From assembly GCA_035536995.1 (NCBI GenBank), contig DATLNB010000054.1, forward strand, positions 32,306-96,305: a DNA stretch of 64,000 nucleotides, read 5' to 3'. Positions within the stretch are counted from its first letter, which is position 1. The number at the start of each line of letters is the position of its first letter. The notes beneath the pieces are model-generated. The model ran no database searches and had not been told where the DNA came from. It saw only the letters and a program-made list of their open reading frames with translations. Of the stretch, positions 42,788 to 49,987 are shown one piece after another. A program made the position numbers and the translations under genes. This DNA comes from AV80 sp035536995 (GTDB lineage Bacteria > Verrucomicrobiota > Verrucomicrobiia > Chthoniobacterales > UBA10450).

Positions 42788-43635
42788 GACCGCACCTCCA
42801 CTGCCGTCAGGGAAACGAACACGGCCTCCGATATTTTCGCCACGGTTTCCCGTCGGCCATTACTTTCCGCGGGCACTTCGGTGAGAACGACAAGTATGTA
42901 AGGCTCGCGTTCCGGCAGATAAACAATGCCGGCGTCGTGGCAGGCGGTCGAGATCTCGCCGGTTTTGTGAGCGACGCTTGCGTGGGCAGGCAGCGGCGCC
43001 GGGATCATCGAGTTGAACCGTTGTTGGAGGAGGATGTTGATCACCAGGTCGCGGCTTTGTTTCGACAGGAAATCGCCGCGCAAGGTTGCGAAGAGCTCGA
43101 GCAGACCAGCGGCACTCGTCTCGTTATTGAAGCGTTGCTCGTGCGCTCTGGTGTCGTCGACACCGCGACGAAGCTCCACGCCGTTTACGCCGGCCCGTCG
43201 CAACACCTCTCGCGCGTATTCCACCGTCACGTAATCGAGCAGCAGGTTGGTCGCGAGGTTGCTGCTTGAAACGATCATCCATTCCGTTAAATCGGAAACC
43301 TTCGCGGTCCGCCCCACGAGCCTGTGAAGGGGCGGGTAGCCGTCAGACTCCGCATCGATGCGGTATGGCGTGTCATCAACAGCACTTAAAAACCGGTTCC
43401 GGACGTGGAGAGTGTCGGTGGTGCGGATGACGCCTTCATCGACCGCTTTGCCGATCGCAAGGAGAAGCGCGACTTTGATTGTGCTGGCGGCATGGAATGC
43501 CCGGTCCCCGTTAATCGCGAACCGGAAACCATCTTCGTAATCCAGTAAGGCAACTGCGTAGGCGACCGCTTTGCTGTCGCCCATGACGCGTTCGCAGGCG
43601 TCTTTCAATGTCTTGCTCTTGTCTTCCAGTTCCAT
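42784..43635 (-). CDS. Class A beta-lactamase-like serine hydrolase without a signal peptide
   Basis: ATG 43635 gives 283 aa. The active-site set of class A beta-lactamases is complete: S51-T-I-K54, S124-S-N126 (in place of SDN), E166 with N170 in EQRFNN, and K224-T-G226. The longer frame up to 43758 lacks a signal as well and overlaps the divergent amidotransferase gene, so 43635 is preferred. Class A enzymes normally act in the periplasm on beta-lactams; without a signal this protein may act on a cytoplasmic peptide or ester. It is the first gene of the coupled trio. Confidence 0.82.
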   Translation of the reverse strand: MELEDKSKTLKDACERVMGDSKAVAYAVALLDYEDGFRFAINGDRAFHAASTIKVALLLAIGKAVDEGVIRTTDTLHVRNRFLSAVDDTPYRIDAESDGYPPLHRLVGRTAKVSDLTEWMIVSSSNLATNLLLDYVTVEYAREVLRRAGVNGVELRRGVDDTRAHEQRFNNETSAAGLLELFATLRGDFLSKQSRDLVINILLQQRFNSMIPAPLPAHASVAHKTGEISTACHDAGIVYLPEREPYILVVLTEVPAESNGRRETVAKISEAVFVSLTAVEVRS

Positions 43636-43685
43636 CTTGGGCGGGCTGCTATTTACAACGGAGATGAAGGGTCGCAAAGTCGGCC

Positions 43686-44327
43686 ATGCCGCACGTTGCC
43701 ACCTGGATTCGCCAGAAAGACGACAAATGGTTTCGTCGCGCCTTTGCCAAACATCCAAATGTCCGGCTTTGGAATGCCCGGACCCAGGAGGTGCCGTTCG
43801 AAAAGATGAACGGACTGCTCCTCAGCGGCGGCCCCGATGTCGCACCGGAATTCCTGAACCAGCCGGTCCCCGATCCTTCGATCCTCGATGCCGATATCGA
43901 CCCGGAACGCGATCGTTGGGAGTTTGCCGCAACGAAGGACGCCGTTGCCCGCGGCCTCCCCATATTCGCGATTTGCAAAGGCCTGCAGCTCATGAACGTG
44001 GCGCTGGGCGGCACGCTTCGGCTGGACATTCCCGGTCACAATTTGCCAGAGATGAAGAATGCGAACGTTCAACCGCTCCGAAACGACCGGTCAGCTACGC
44101 ATCGCCTCGACCTGGTGAACAGCTCCCATCATCAGGCTGTGGATCGTCTCGGCGACGGCTTCGAAGTCGAAGCCTGGTGCCAGACCGACGACATCATTGA
44201 GCAAATGCGGCTGCGCAATTATCCCTTCGCCCTCGCCGTCCAGTATCACCCGGAAAGGGGAGACGGTTATGAGGGGTTATTCGCCGACTTTGTTTTGCGC
44301 TTGGGAAATTCACCTGAGAAAATTTAG
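43686..44327 (+). CDS. Class I glutamine amidotransferase-like (peptidase C26, gamma-glutamyl hydrolase type)
   Basis: The 213-aa protein has LLLSGGPDVAPEF (oxyanion loop), the nucleophile elbow FAICKGLQLMN (C97), SSHHQAV (146-152) and the catalytic AVQYHPE (H188, E190). C26 enzymes such as PuuD hydrolyse gamma-glutamyl bonds. The adjacent GCS-like ligase, which may form such bonds, makes a build-and-break pair plausible. It is transcribed away from the ligase/peptidase/lactamase genes; the 50-base gap must hold the divergent promoters. Its stop lies in the AACAGGATT-type repeat. Confidence 0.88.
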   Translation: MPHVATWIRQKDDKWFRRAFAKHPNVRLWNARTQEVPFEKMNGLLLSGGPDVAPEFLNQPVPDPSILDADIDPERDRWEFAATKDAVARGLPIFAICKGLQLMNVALGGTLRLDIPGHNLPEMKNANVQPLRNDRSATHRLDLVNSSHHQAVDRLGDGFEVEAWCQTDDIIEQMRLRNYPFALAVQYHPERGDGYEGLFADFVLRLGNSPEKI

Positions 44328-44396
44328 ACAGGATTTACAGGATTAACGGGATTGAATTCAGGAGAAAAAATCCTGTTAAATCCTGTTAATCCTGTC
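44327..44396. repeat. Inverted repeat of GACAGGATT(T/A)ACAGGATT words
   Basis: The left arm (44327-44347) and the reverse complement of the right arm (44375-44396) both begin GACAGGATT and read ACAGGATT next; they differ by a substitution and an indel. The first base of the arm is the last base of the amidotransferase stop codon (TAG at 44325-44327). Words of this type occur in many environmental bacterial genomes. It could form a hairpin between the amidotransferase and HAD genes. Confidence 0.75.
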
Positions 44397-44414
44397 TTCC
44401 TAGTCAGCCGCCCG

Positions 44415-45296
44415 ATGTCCACGCCGCAAAACACGATCGCGATCGTTTACGATTACGATCAGACCCTCAGCCCGAGCTACATGCAGGACGAGACGGTCTT
44501 CCCCGCTTTCGGGATCAATGCCGAAAATTTTTGGCGGCGCTGCTCGGAGATGGTGCGGGAAGACGGCTATGACAACGAGCTGGCCTACATGAAGGTGTTG
44601 CTCGATGCCCTGGCGATGGATCGGCCGACGAACGCCGCCCTGAAGGCGTTAGGCCAGAAGCTAAATTTCTACAAGGGCATCCCCGAGATGTTCGAGGAGT
44701 TCCAGAATCGGCTTCTGACCGACGAGCACGTCGCGCATGGGATTTCAGTCGAGCACTACATCATTTCCTCGGGCTTGAAAATCCTGATCGATGGCAGCCG
44801 CCTGCAGCCCTATGTCCGGGCGGTGTTCGGGTGCGAGTTCGACGAGGACGACCAGGGCCGGATCACGTTTCCGAAGCGGGTTATCAGTCACACCCAGAAG
44901 ACCCAATACCTCTTTCGAATCAACAAAGGGCTCCTCGATATGACGCAGGATGTGAATGATCACATGGACGCCGAGATTCGCCCGATTCCGTTCCCGAACA
45001 TGGTTTACGTTGGCGACGGCCCGACTGACGTGCCGTGTTTCACAGTGATGAAGAAGAACGGCGGGCAAGCCATTGCCGTCTATAATCCCGATGATCCGGC
45101 ACGGGCCGGCTTCCGGAAATGCTATCAACTCTCGACTCACGCCGACCGCGTGAAACACATTGCGCCATCTGATTTCCGGCCGAACACGCATTTACGGATG
45201 CTGCTGGAGCAAATGGTGGAAGAGATCGCGAACCGAATCGTGGCCCAGCGAAAATCCGCGATCGAGACTGGCACTGTAAAAGCGCCGAAGTATTAA
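44415..45296 (+). CDS. HAD-superfamily phosphatase
   Basis: ATG 44415 gives 293 aa; the frame opens at 44352 in the repeat. Motif I is DYDQT (13-17), with the catalytic D13 and D15; SSG is motif II (IISSGLK); a late motif is VYVGDGPTDVPCF. The length and a large cap insertion between motifs I and II resemble phosphoserine-phosphatase-like HADs. Substrate is unknown. It follows the amidotransferase by 87 bases with a hairpin-like repeat between. Confidence 0.85.
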   Translation: MSTPQNTIAIVYDYDQTLSPSYMQDETVFPAFGINAENFWRRCSEMVREDGYDNELAYMKVLLDALAMDRPTNAALKALGQKLNFYKGIPEMFEEFQNRLLTDEHVAHGISVEHYIISSGLKILIDGSRLQPYVRAVFGCEFDEDDQGRITFPKRVISHTQKTQYLFRINKGLLDMTQDVNDHMDAEIRPIPFPNMVYVGDGPTDVPCFTVMKKNGGQAIAVYNPDDPARAGFRKCYQLSTHADRVKHIAPSDFRPNTHLRMLLEQMVEEIANRIVAQRKSAIETGTVKAPKY

Positions 45297-45319
45297 GCGC
45301 TCGCGCTCCACTTTCTGGT

Positions 45320-45380
45320 TTGTAGGGCGACTGTGTCAGACGCCGATCTCAACCCGGCGTTTCACAGAAACGCCCTACAA
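45320..45380. repeat. Dispersed palindromic element, copy A (TTGTAGGGCG family)
   Basis: A 61-base element bounded by TTGTAGGGCG (45320-45329) and CGCCCTACAA (45371-45380). Its reverse complement matches the element at 56913-56974 in both arms and in GGCGTTTCTGTGAAACGCC, a hairpin with 7-bp arms, while the sequence between the hairpins differs. It lies 23 bases after the HAD gene stop and just beyond the queD stop. Confidence 0.88.
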
Positions 45381-45386
45381 TGGAGA

Positions 45387-45749
45387 TTATTCCCCGCGAT
45401 AAACGCACCGGGCCGTCGGGGTTTCGTGAACGACGATCTCGCAAAGGCCGGGACAGAGCGGCTCCAGTTTTTCCCAGAACCACGCGGCCATATTCTCGAT
45501 CGTCGGATTTTCCATTCCCTCGATTTCGTTGAGATATGAATGATCGAGTTGTTTGAGCAGCGGCTTCATCGCCTGGCTGATCTCCGCGTGGTCGTAAACC
45601 CAACCGGTCGGCGGGTCGACTTCACCTTCGACCGAAATCTCCACCTTGAAACTGTGCCCGTGCATACGACGGCATTTGTGGTTTTCCGGCGCCTTCGGCA
45701 GCGTCTGCGCCGCCTCAAACTGAAAATCCTTGGTTAACCGAACTCGCAT
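45387..45749 (-). CDS. queD: 6-carboxy-5,6,7,8-tetrahydropterin synthase QueD
   Basis: QueD converts dihydroneopterin triphosphate to 6-carboxytetrahydropterin on the way to queuosine. ATG 45749 gives 120 aa, close to E. coli QueD (121 aa). The core HKCRRMHGHSF has the nucleophile C26 and zinc ligands H30 and H32, LDHSYLN carries the catalytic Asp-His, and VHETPTARC the Glu. The third zinc ligand, His16 of E. coli in FEAAHRL, is Gln (FEAAQTL, Q15; codon CAG). The queE gene follows on the same strand upstream by 60 bases. The substitution may still allow zinc binding but deserves checking. Confidence 0.93.
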   Translation of the reverse strand: MRVRLTKDFQFEAAQTLPKAPENHKCRRMHGHSFKVEISVEGEVDPPTGWVYDHAEISQAMKPLLKQLDHSYLNEIEGMENPTIENMAAWFWEKLEPLCPGLCEIVVHETPTARCVYRGE

Positions 45750-45781
45750 TGGTAGCCAACGTGACACTGCAACCGCGTTTC

Positions 45782-45812
45782 GTCATTCAGTCGTGCTTCG
45801 TCATTTCGTTCA
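45782..45812. repeat. CGTCATTC-type repeat between queD and queE
   Basis: CGTCATTC, GTGCTTCGTCATTTCGTTCAC and related words fill the gap between queE's stop and queD's start. They match the GAATGACGAA words seen at 29405 and 53762. No promoter is visible here, so queD is probably translated from the queE message. Confidence 0.5.
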
Positions 45813-46481
45813 CACGCCTCGTTGCGTTGGAGTCCAGATGAACTTGTGCAACTGAAGCTGGAAGCGGACGGAGAGCTTGTCGGCCAGGATCCAATCGACA
45901 ATCTGGCGCGGATCGATCCGGCCGAAAATCGGCGAAAAGAGGACGGCCCGGCAACGCTGCGCCAACCCGAAGCGGTTTACCTGCTCGCGAGACCACTCGT
46001 AATCTTCCCGCGAGCCGATCACGAACTTCACTTCATCCCGCTGAGTTAGATGATCGATATTCGAGAAAAGATTCCGGGCGCACTCGCCGCTCCCGGGCGT
46101 CTTCAAATCCATGATGCGATGGACGCGGGGATCCACTCCCGAGATATCGTGAGCGCCGCTGGTCTCGAGAAGCACGGTGTGGCCGGCGTCCGCGAGCATA
46201 GTCAGCAACGGCAGCACGTTTTTCTGAAGGAGGGGCTCGCCCCCCGTGAGCTCGACGAGCCCGCACCCGAATGCAGCGACCGCGGAGGCGATCTCCGGGA
46301 GCGTCTGTTTTTTGCCTTCGTAGAAGGCGTATTCGGTGTCGCAATAGTTGCAACGCAGATCGCAGAACGTCAGCCTGACAAACACGCAAGGCTGACCCGC
46401 CCAGGTGCTCTCGCCCTGGATGGAGTGGTAGATCTCATTCACCGTGAGCGTTTTTACCGGCTCTGATTTCGTCTCTTCCAT
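45810..46481 (-). CDS. queE: 7-carboxy-7-deazaguanine synthase QueE
   Basis: QueE is a radical SAM enzyme that rearranges 6-carboxytetrahydropterin to 7-carboxy-7-deazaguanine. The 223-aa protein has the cluster motif C40-x3-C44-x2-C47 (CDLRCNYC), IQGESTWAGQPCVFVRL before it and TGGEPLLQ after, and an FSPIFGR closing motif. It pairs with QueD. The start ATG 46481 lies 29 bases from the divergently read trpA start, so the two genes share a short control region. Confidence 0.94.
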   Translation of the reverse strand: MEETKSEPVKTLTVNEIYHSIQGESTWAGQPCVFVRLTFCDLRCNYCDTEYAFYEGKKQTLPEIASAVAAFGCGLVELTGGEPLLQKNVLPLLTMLADAGHTVLLETSGAHDISGVDPRVHRIMDLKTPGSGECARNLFSNIDHLTQRDEVKFVIGSREDYEWSREQVNRFGLAQRCRAVLFSPIFGRIDPRQIVDWILADKLSVRFQLQLHKFIWTPTQRGV

Positions 46482-46510
46482 TTGCGGTTGGACCGTTCAG
46501 GTTACCGCTG

Positions 46511-47314
46511 ATGGGCAATCGGATCGATGAATGTTTCGCAACCCTGCGAGCGAGGGACGAGAGGGCCTTCATTGCCTACATCTGCGCGGGCGACCCTAGC
46601 CTGGGCGACACAGTCGACATCGCTATTGCCCTCGAAAAAGCAGGGACGGATATCTTGGAGCTCGGGATTCCGTTTTCGGATCCGCTGGCTGATGGAGTCG
46701 TAAATCAACTCGCGGCCCAACGCGCCCTCCGGGCGGGAAGCACCCTGGCCGGCGTTTTAGATTGTGTCCGCGCGATCCGTCAGCGCTCTGCAATACCTAT
46801 CGTTCTCTACAGTTATCTGAACCCGATCTTTCAATTCGGGTGGGACGCGTTTCACCGTGAAGCAAAGGCTGCCGGTGTGGACGGACTATTGATTCTCGAT
46901 CTTCCGCCGGAAGAAGATCCGGGCACCGAAGGGCCAGTGCACATCCGCCTCGTCGCGCCAACAACGCCCCCGGGCCGGATCAAGGCGATTTGTGAGGGAG
47001 CGGCGGGATTCATTTATTATGTCTCGCGCGAAGGGGTGACCGGCGCACAGAGCAGCGTAAGCTCGTCACTAGGCGATCGTCTGCGCGAGATTCGGGCTGA
47101 GACGCACTTGCCGATAGCTGTCGGTTTTGGAATTTCCACGCCCGATCAGGCGCGAGAAGTTGCCCGGTTTGCGGACGCGGTAGTGGTCGGCAGCGCTATC
47201 GTCCAGCGGATCGGGGAGGAAGCCGGGCACGCAGATCTGCCGGCGGCGATCGGAGAGTACGTCCGATCCCTGATCGTCGCGGTGAAACAAGCTCGGGCCG
47301 AGGGAGGCGTGTGA
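46511..47314 (+). CDS. trpA: Tryptophan synthase alpha chain
   Basis: TrpA cleaves indole-3-glycerol phosphate to indole, which passes to TrpB. The 267-aa TIM barrel has catalytic E50 and D61 within ELGIPFSDPLADG, PIVLYSYLNPIFQFG, GLLILDLPPEE and the phosphate-binding VGFGISTPDQA. No trpB is adjacent, so the trp genes are split in this genome. It starts at ATG 46511 just after a short divergent region. Confidence 0.96.
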   Translation: MGNRIDECFATLRARDERAFIAYICAGDPSLGDTVDIAIALEKAGTDILELGIPFSDPLADGVVNQLAAQRALRAGSTLAGVLDCVRAIRQRSAIPIVLYSYLNPIFQFGWDAFHREAKAAGVDGLLILDLPPEEDPGTEGPVHIRLVAPTTPPGRIKAICEGAAGFIYYVSREGVTGAQSSVSSSLGDRLREIRAETHLPIAVGFGISTPDQAREVARFADAVVVGSAIVQRIGEEAGHADLPAAIGEYVRSLIVAVKQARAEGGV

Positions 47315-47327
47315 TCCCTCCGCGACG

Positions 47328-48089
47328 TCACATTCCGCACTTTGCTTTCGCTTCCTGAAAGCTCGAGCGAACGCTCAGGAGACTCGCAAGATACTTGTCG
47401 ATTGGTGGCGCCTCCACGGCCCGTGACAGATTTGCCGGCGTATCAAGCCGCGAGAAAATCGCGTTGATGATTTTCGATCGAGGGACGCTCTTCTCCCCGT
47501 ATCCGGTCGGAATATTGCTCGACCAAAACCGCACGTAATCCAAGCCAGCCTTTCGTTCCATCCCGAGATAAATCACGGAGTGCCCGTGCTCAGCCCGGCC
47601 CACTTCGGGCGACCAGAAAATCTTCATGAAATCGCCCGGTTGCGCCTCGGCGAAATCGTCGAAGTTCGTTCCAATATCCATCTCGTGGAAGAGTCGGGCC
47701 GTGCCGGGTCCGTTCGCATTCCAACGGCCCCAGATTCCTTCACCATCGCGCTGGTTGCGGATCATCAGGCTCTCGAGCGTCGCGTAATCGAGGTGAAGCG
47801 CGCCGCGGGTCCGGAGCGCTTCGATCGTTTTCATGAAAACGAGATAAGTCGCGCCAGAGCAGTAGCTCGGCGAGGCCGCATCCGGGACGACGAAAAATTT
47901 TCCGGATTCAAAGTGAGCGGCAGACTGAAGGCGAATGGTTGCAACTCGGGAAGCCGAATAGCGGCCACCCTGGGGCATCTGGCGGACCTGTTCGAGGATC
48001 AGATCATTGTAGCGGCCCGGGGCGACCTGGGCGTTCGCCGCAGTGCAGGCGCAGACCAGCGCAAGGATGGCGGGAAGAAACTTTTTCAC
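47328..48089 (-). CDS. Secreted protein with a possible NlpC/P60-like Cys-His-Asn site
   Basis: GTG 48089 gives 253 aa with a signal peptide (FLPAILALVCACTAANAQ). The frame extends to 48161 through the 48128 repeat, but the longer form has no signal. Three motifs suggest a papain-fold amidase: SPSYCSGATYLVF (Cys), EHGHSVIYLGM (His) and FWSSNIPTGYG (Asn or Ser). The order and spacing fit a NlpC/CHAP-like hydrolase, which often cuts cell-wall peptides. This is motif reading only and confidence in the activity is modest. Confidence 0.7.
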   Translation of the reverse strand: MKKFLPAILALVCACTAANAQVAPGRYNDLILEQVRQMPQGGRYSASRVATIRLQSAAHFESGKFFVVPDAASPSYCSGATYLVFMKTIEALRTRGALHLDYATLESLMIRNQRDGEGIWGRWNANGPGTARLFHEMDIGTNFDDFAEAQPGDFMKIFWSPEVGRAEHGHSVIYLGMERKAGLDYVRFWSSNIPTGYGEKSVPRSKIINAIFSRLDTPANLSRAVEAPPIDKYLASLLSVRSSFQEAKAKCGM

Positions 48090-48127
48090 AGTGTTTCCAA
48101 ACCAATAGAACCGGCAGGCCGATACGC

Positions 48128-48219
48128 AACTGGTAGGGACGGCGCGCTGCGCCGTCCGCACTGCGTCGACCAGCGTTCTCCGGTCCAGCGGACGCCGCAG
48201 CGCGGCGTCCCTACCAGTT
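48128..48219. repeat. Palindromic element of the AACTGGTAGGGACG family (full copy)
   Basis: Perfect 14-bp terminal inverted repeats, AACTGGTAGGGACG (48128-48141) and CGTCCCTACCAGTT (48206-48219), enclose two hairpins: GGACGGCGC-GCT-GCGCCGTCC and GGACGCCGC-AGC-GCGGCGTCC. The layout equals that of the TTGTAGGGCG family. It separates the divergent genes at 48089 and 48252, so promoters must be inside or beside it. Confidence 0.88.
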
Positions 48220-48251
48220 GGCTTCCGCTGAAGATTGTGCTACCAAGCGCC

Positions 48252-49055
48252 ATGCTGCGATTCACGAAAATGAACGGGGCCGGGAACGATTTCGTGATGA
48301 TTGATAACCGGCTGGGGGACATCCAGCTTGCCCCCGCCCAGATCGCGCGCATTTGCGATCGGCATCGCGGAGTTGGCGCGGACGGAATTCTTCTTCTCGA
48401 GCGCGCAACAAACGGGTCCGATTTCAAAATGCGTTACTACAATGCGGACGGCGGGGAGGCTGAAATGTGCGGGAACGGCGCTCGATGTTTCGCACGCTAC
48501 GCCGACCGGGTGGCGGGGCCGATGAGTGCGCTCTCATTCGAAACGCCCGCAGGCGTGATTGGCGCCACCCTGCAGGACGAGCTGGTCCGGCTGAAAATGA
48601 GTGAACCGAGAGACCTGCGTGTCGGAATCACGATCCCCCTGCCTGATTGCGAAGTTGCGGCGCACTTTGTGAATAGCGGCGTGCCCCACGTCGTAGTCCC
48701 GGTTGGAGACCTCGATACGGTCGACGTGCGACACCTCGGTTCAGCCATTCGCCGACACGAAATGTTTGTGCCTCAGGGAACGAACGCCAATTTTTTGCAG
48801 GAACGCAACGAAGGTCAGATCGCGATTCGCACTTATGAGCGCGGGGTCGAGGACGAAACCCTGGCCTGCGGCACTGGCGTTGTTGCCAGCGCTCTCATTT
48901 ATGCCGCGGTGAAGAAGTTGAACGGCCCGATTAGCGTCCTCGTTCGGGGCGGGAGCGAGCTCAAGGTGGATTTCGAACGTGAAGGCGAACAGTTCAAGAA
49001 CGTCACCCTGACCGGACCGGCAGAGTTTGTTTTCGAAGGCACCCTGGATTTGTAA
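48252..49055 (+). CDS. dapF: Diaminopimelate epimerase
   Basis: DapF interconverts LL- and meso-diaminopimelate for lysine and peptidoglycan. ATG 48252 gives 267 aa. The two catalytic cysteines sit in EMCGNGARC and in LACGTGVVAS; FTKMNGAGNDF and VGADGILLLE are the usual substrate-site motifs. An open frame runs upstream to 47580 but crosses the 48128 palindrome and has no coding signs there. dapA follows 53 bases later. Confidence 0.96.
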   Translation: MLRFTKMNGAGNDFVMIDNRLGDIQLAPAQIARICDRHRGVGADGILLLERATNGSDFKMRYYNADGGEAEMCGNGARCFARYADRVAGPMSALSFETPAGVIGATLQDELVRLKMSEPRDLRVGITIPLPDCEVAAHFVNSGVPHVVVPVGDLDTVDVRHLGSAIRRHEMFVPQGTNANFLQERNEGQIAIRTYERGVEDETLACGTGVVASALIYAAVKKLNGPISVLVRGGSELKVDFEREGEQFKNVTLTGPAEFVFEGTLDL

Positions 49056-49062
49056 GATCCGG

Positions 49063-49092
49063 AATCCGTGTTTCATCCGTGCAAATCTGTGG
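49063..49092. repeat. ATCCGTG...ATCTGTGG repeat, copy 1
   Basis: Thirty bases between dapF and dapA (AATCCGTGTTTCATCCGTGC then AAATCTGTGG) match 55130-55159 in reverse complement with one mismatch. Similar words are common in environmental bacterial genomes. No promoter is visible in this 53-base gap. Confidence 0.8.
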
Positions 49093-49108
49093 CCTAGAGT
49101 AACCTCCG

Positions 49109-49987
49109 ATGTTTCGAGGAACCTACACTGCGCTCGTAACTCCGTTTCGGGACGGGGAGATCGACGTCGCGGCGCTTGAGAAATTAGTTCACGATCAAAT
49201 CGAAGATGGCGTGAGCGGAGTGATAGCTGTCGGCACCACCGGAGAATCGCCCACTCTTTCTGCAGCCGAACGGGAGCAGGTAATCCGGATCACGCTCGAA
49301 GTGGGGAAAGGACGTTGCCAGGTTCTCGCCGGAACCGGTTCTAATTCGACAAGCGCTACCATCGCTGCGACCCGTGCCGCGGAGAAAATGGGGGTAGATG
49401 GCATGCTCGTGGTGGCGCCGTATTACAACAAGCCCAGCCAAGAAGGTCTCTTTCGCCATTTTCAGGCAATCGCGCAGGCCACGGCCTCGCCGATCATGCT
49501 CTACAATATCCCGGGCCGTTGCGCAGTGGACATCGGACCGGAAACAGTCGAGCGCCTGGCGATGGATTGCGCGAATATCGTCTCGATCAAGGAGGCCAGC
49601 GGCAGCGTGGACCGGGTCAGCGAGTTGCGGTCCCGTCTGCCGGAAGCGTTCACAATTCTAAGCGGAGACGATTCGCTGACTTTGCCGTTTCTGTCGGTCG
49701 GCGCTGTGGGCGTCGTCAGTGTCGCGTCGAACCTCTTTCCCGCGGAAGTCGTCGCCATGGTCCAGGCATTCCGCACCGGCGACACGAAGAGCGCGCGGGA
49801 GATGCACCTGAGGATGCTTCCGGTTTTTAAGGATCTGTTCATGGAGCCGAATCCTGTGCCGACGAAAACGGCATTGTCGTGGCGCGGCGTTATGTCCGCG
49901 GAGTGCCGGTTACCGCTCTGCGAGATGAGCGCACCGAACCAGGAACGCCTGCGCAGAACGTTGGCGGCTTTCGAGGGCGCGGAGTGA
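49109..49987 (+). CDS. dapA: 4-hydroxy-tetrahydrodipicolinate synthase
   Basis: DapA condenses pyruvate and aspartate semialdehyde, the first step of the lysine branch. The 292-aa TIM barrel has the Schiff-base lysine K161 in VSIKEASG, the tyrosine in LYNIPGR (Y132), GTTGESPTL (42-50) and YYNKPSQEG. The stop overlaps the dapB start as GTGA, so they are coupled. It lies between dapF and dapB, forming a dapF-dapA-dapB run. Confidence 0.96.
   Translation: MFRGTYTALVTPFRDGEIDVAALEKLVHDQIEDGVSGVIAVGTTGESPTLSAAEREQVIRITLEVGKGRCQVLAGTGSNSTSATIAATRAAEKMGVDGMLVVAPYYNKPSQEGLFRHFQAIAQATASPIMLYNIPGRCAVDIGPETVERLAMDCANIVSIKEASGSVDRVSELRSRLPEAFTILSGDDSLTLPFLSVGAVGVVSVASNLFPAEVVAMVQAFRTGDTKSAREMHLRMLPVFKDLFMEPNPVPTKTALSWRGVMSAECRLPLCEMSAPNQERLRRTLAAFEGAE

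Noticed and set aside
42784..43758. Longer start of the beta-lactamase-like gene
   Set aside because: The extension overlaps the divergent amidotransferase coding region and adds no signal peptide.
47580..48251. N-terminal extension of dapF (491-aa frame)
   Set aside because: It crosses the 48128 palindrome and overlaps a signal-bearing gene on the other strand. DapF motifs begin just after ATG 48252.
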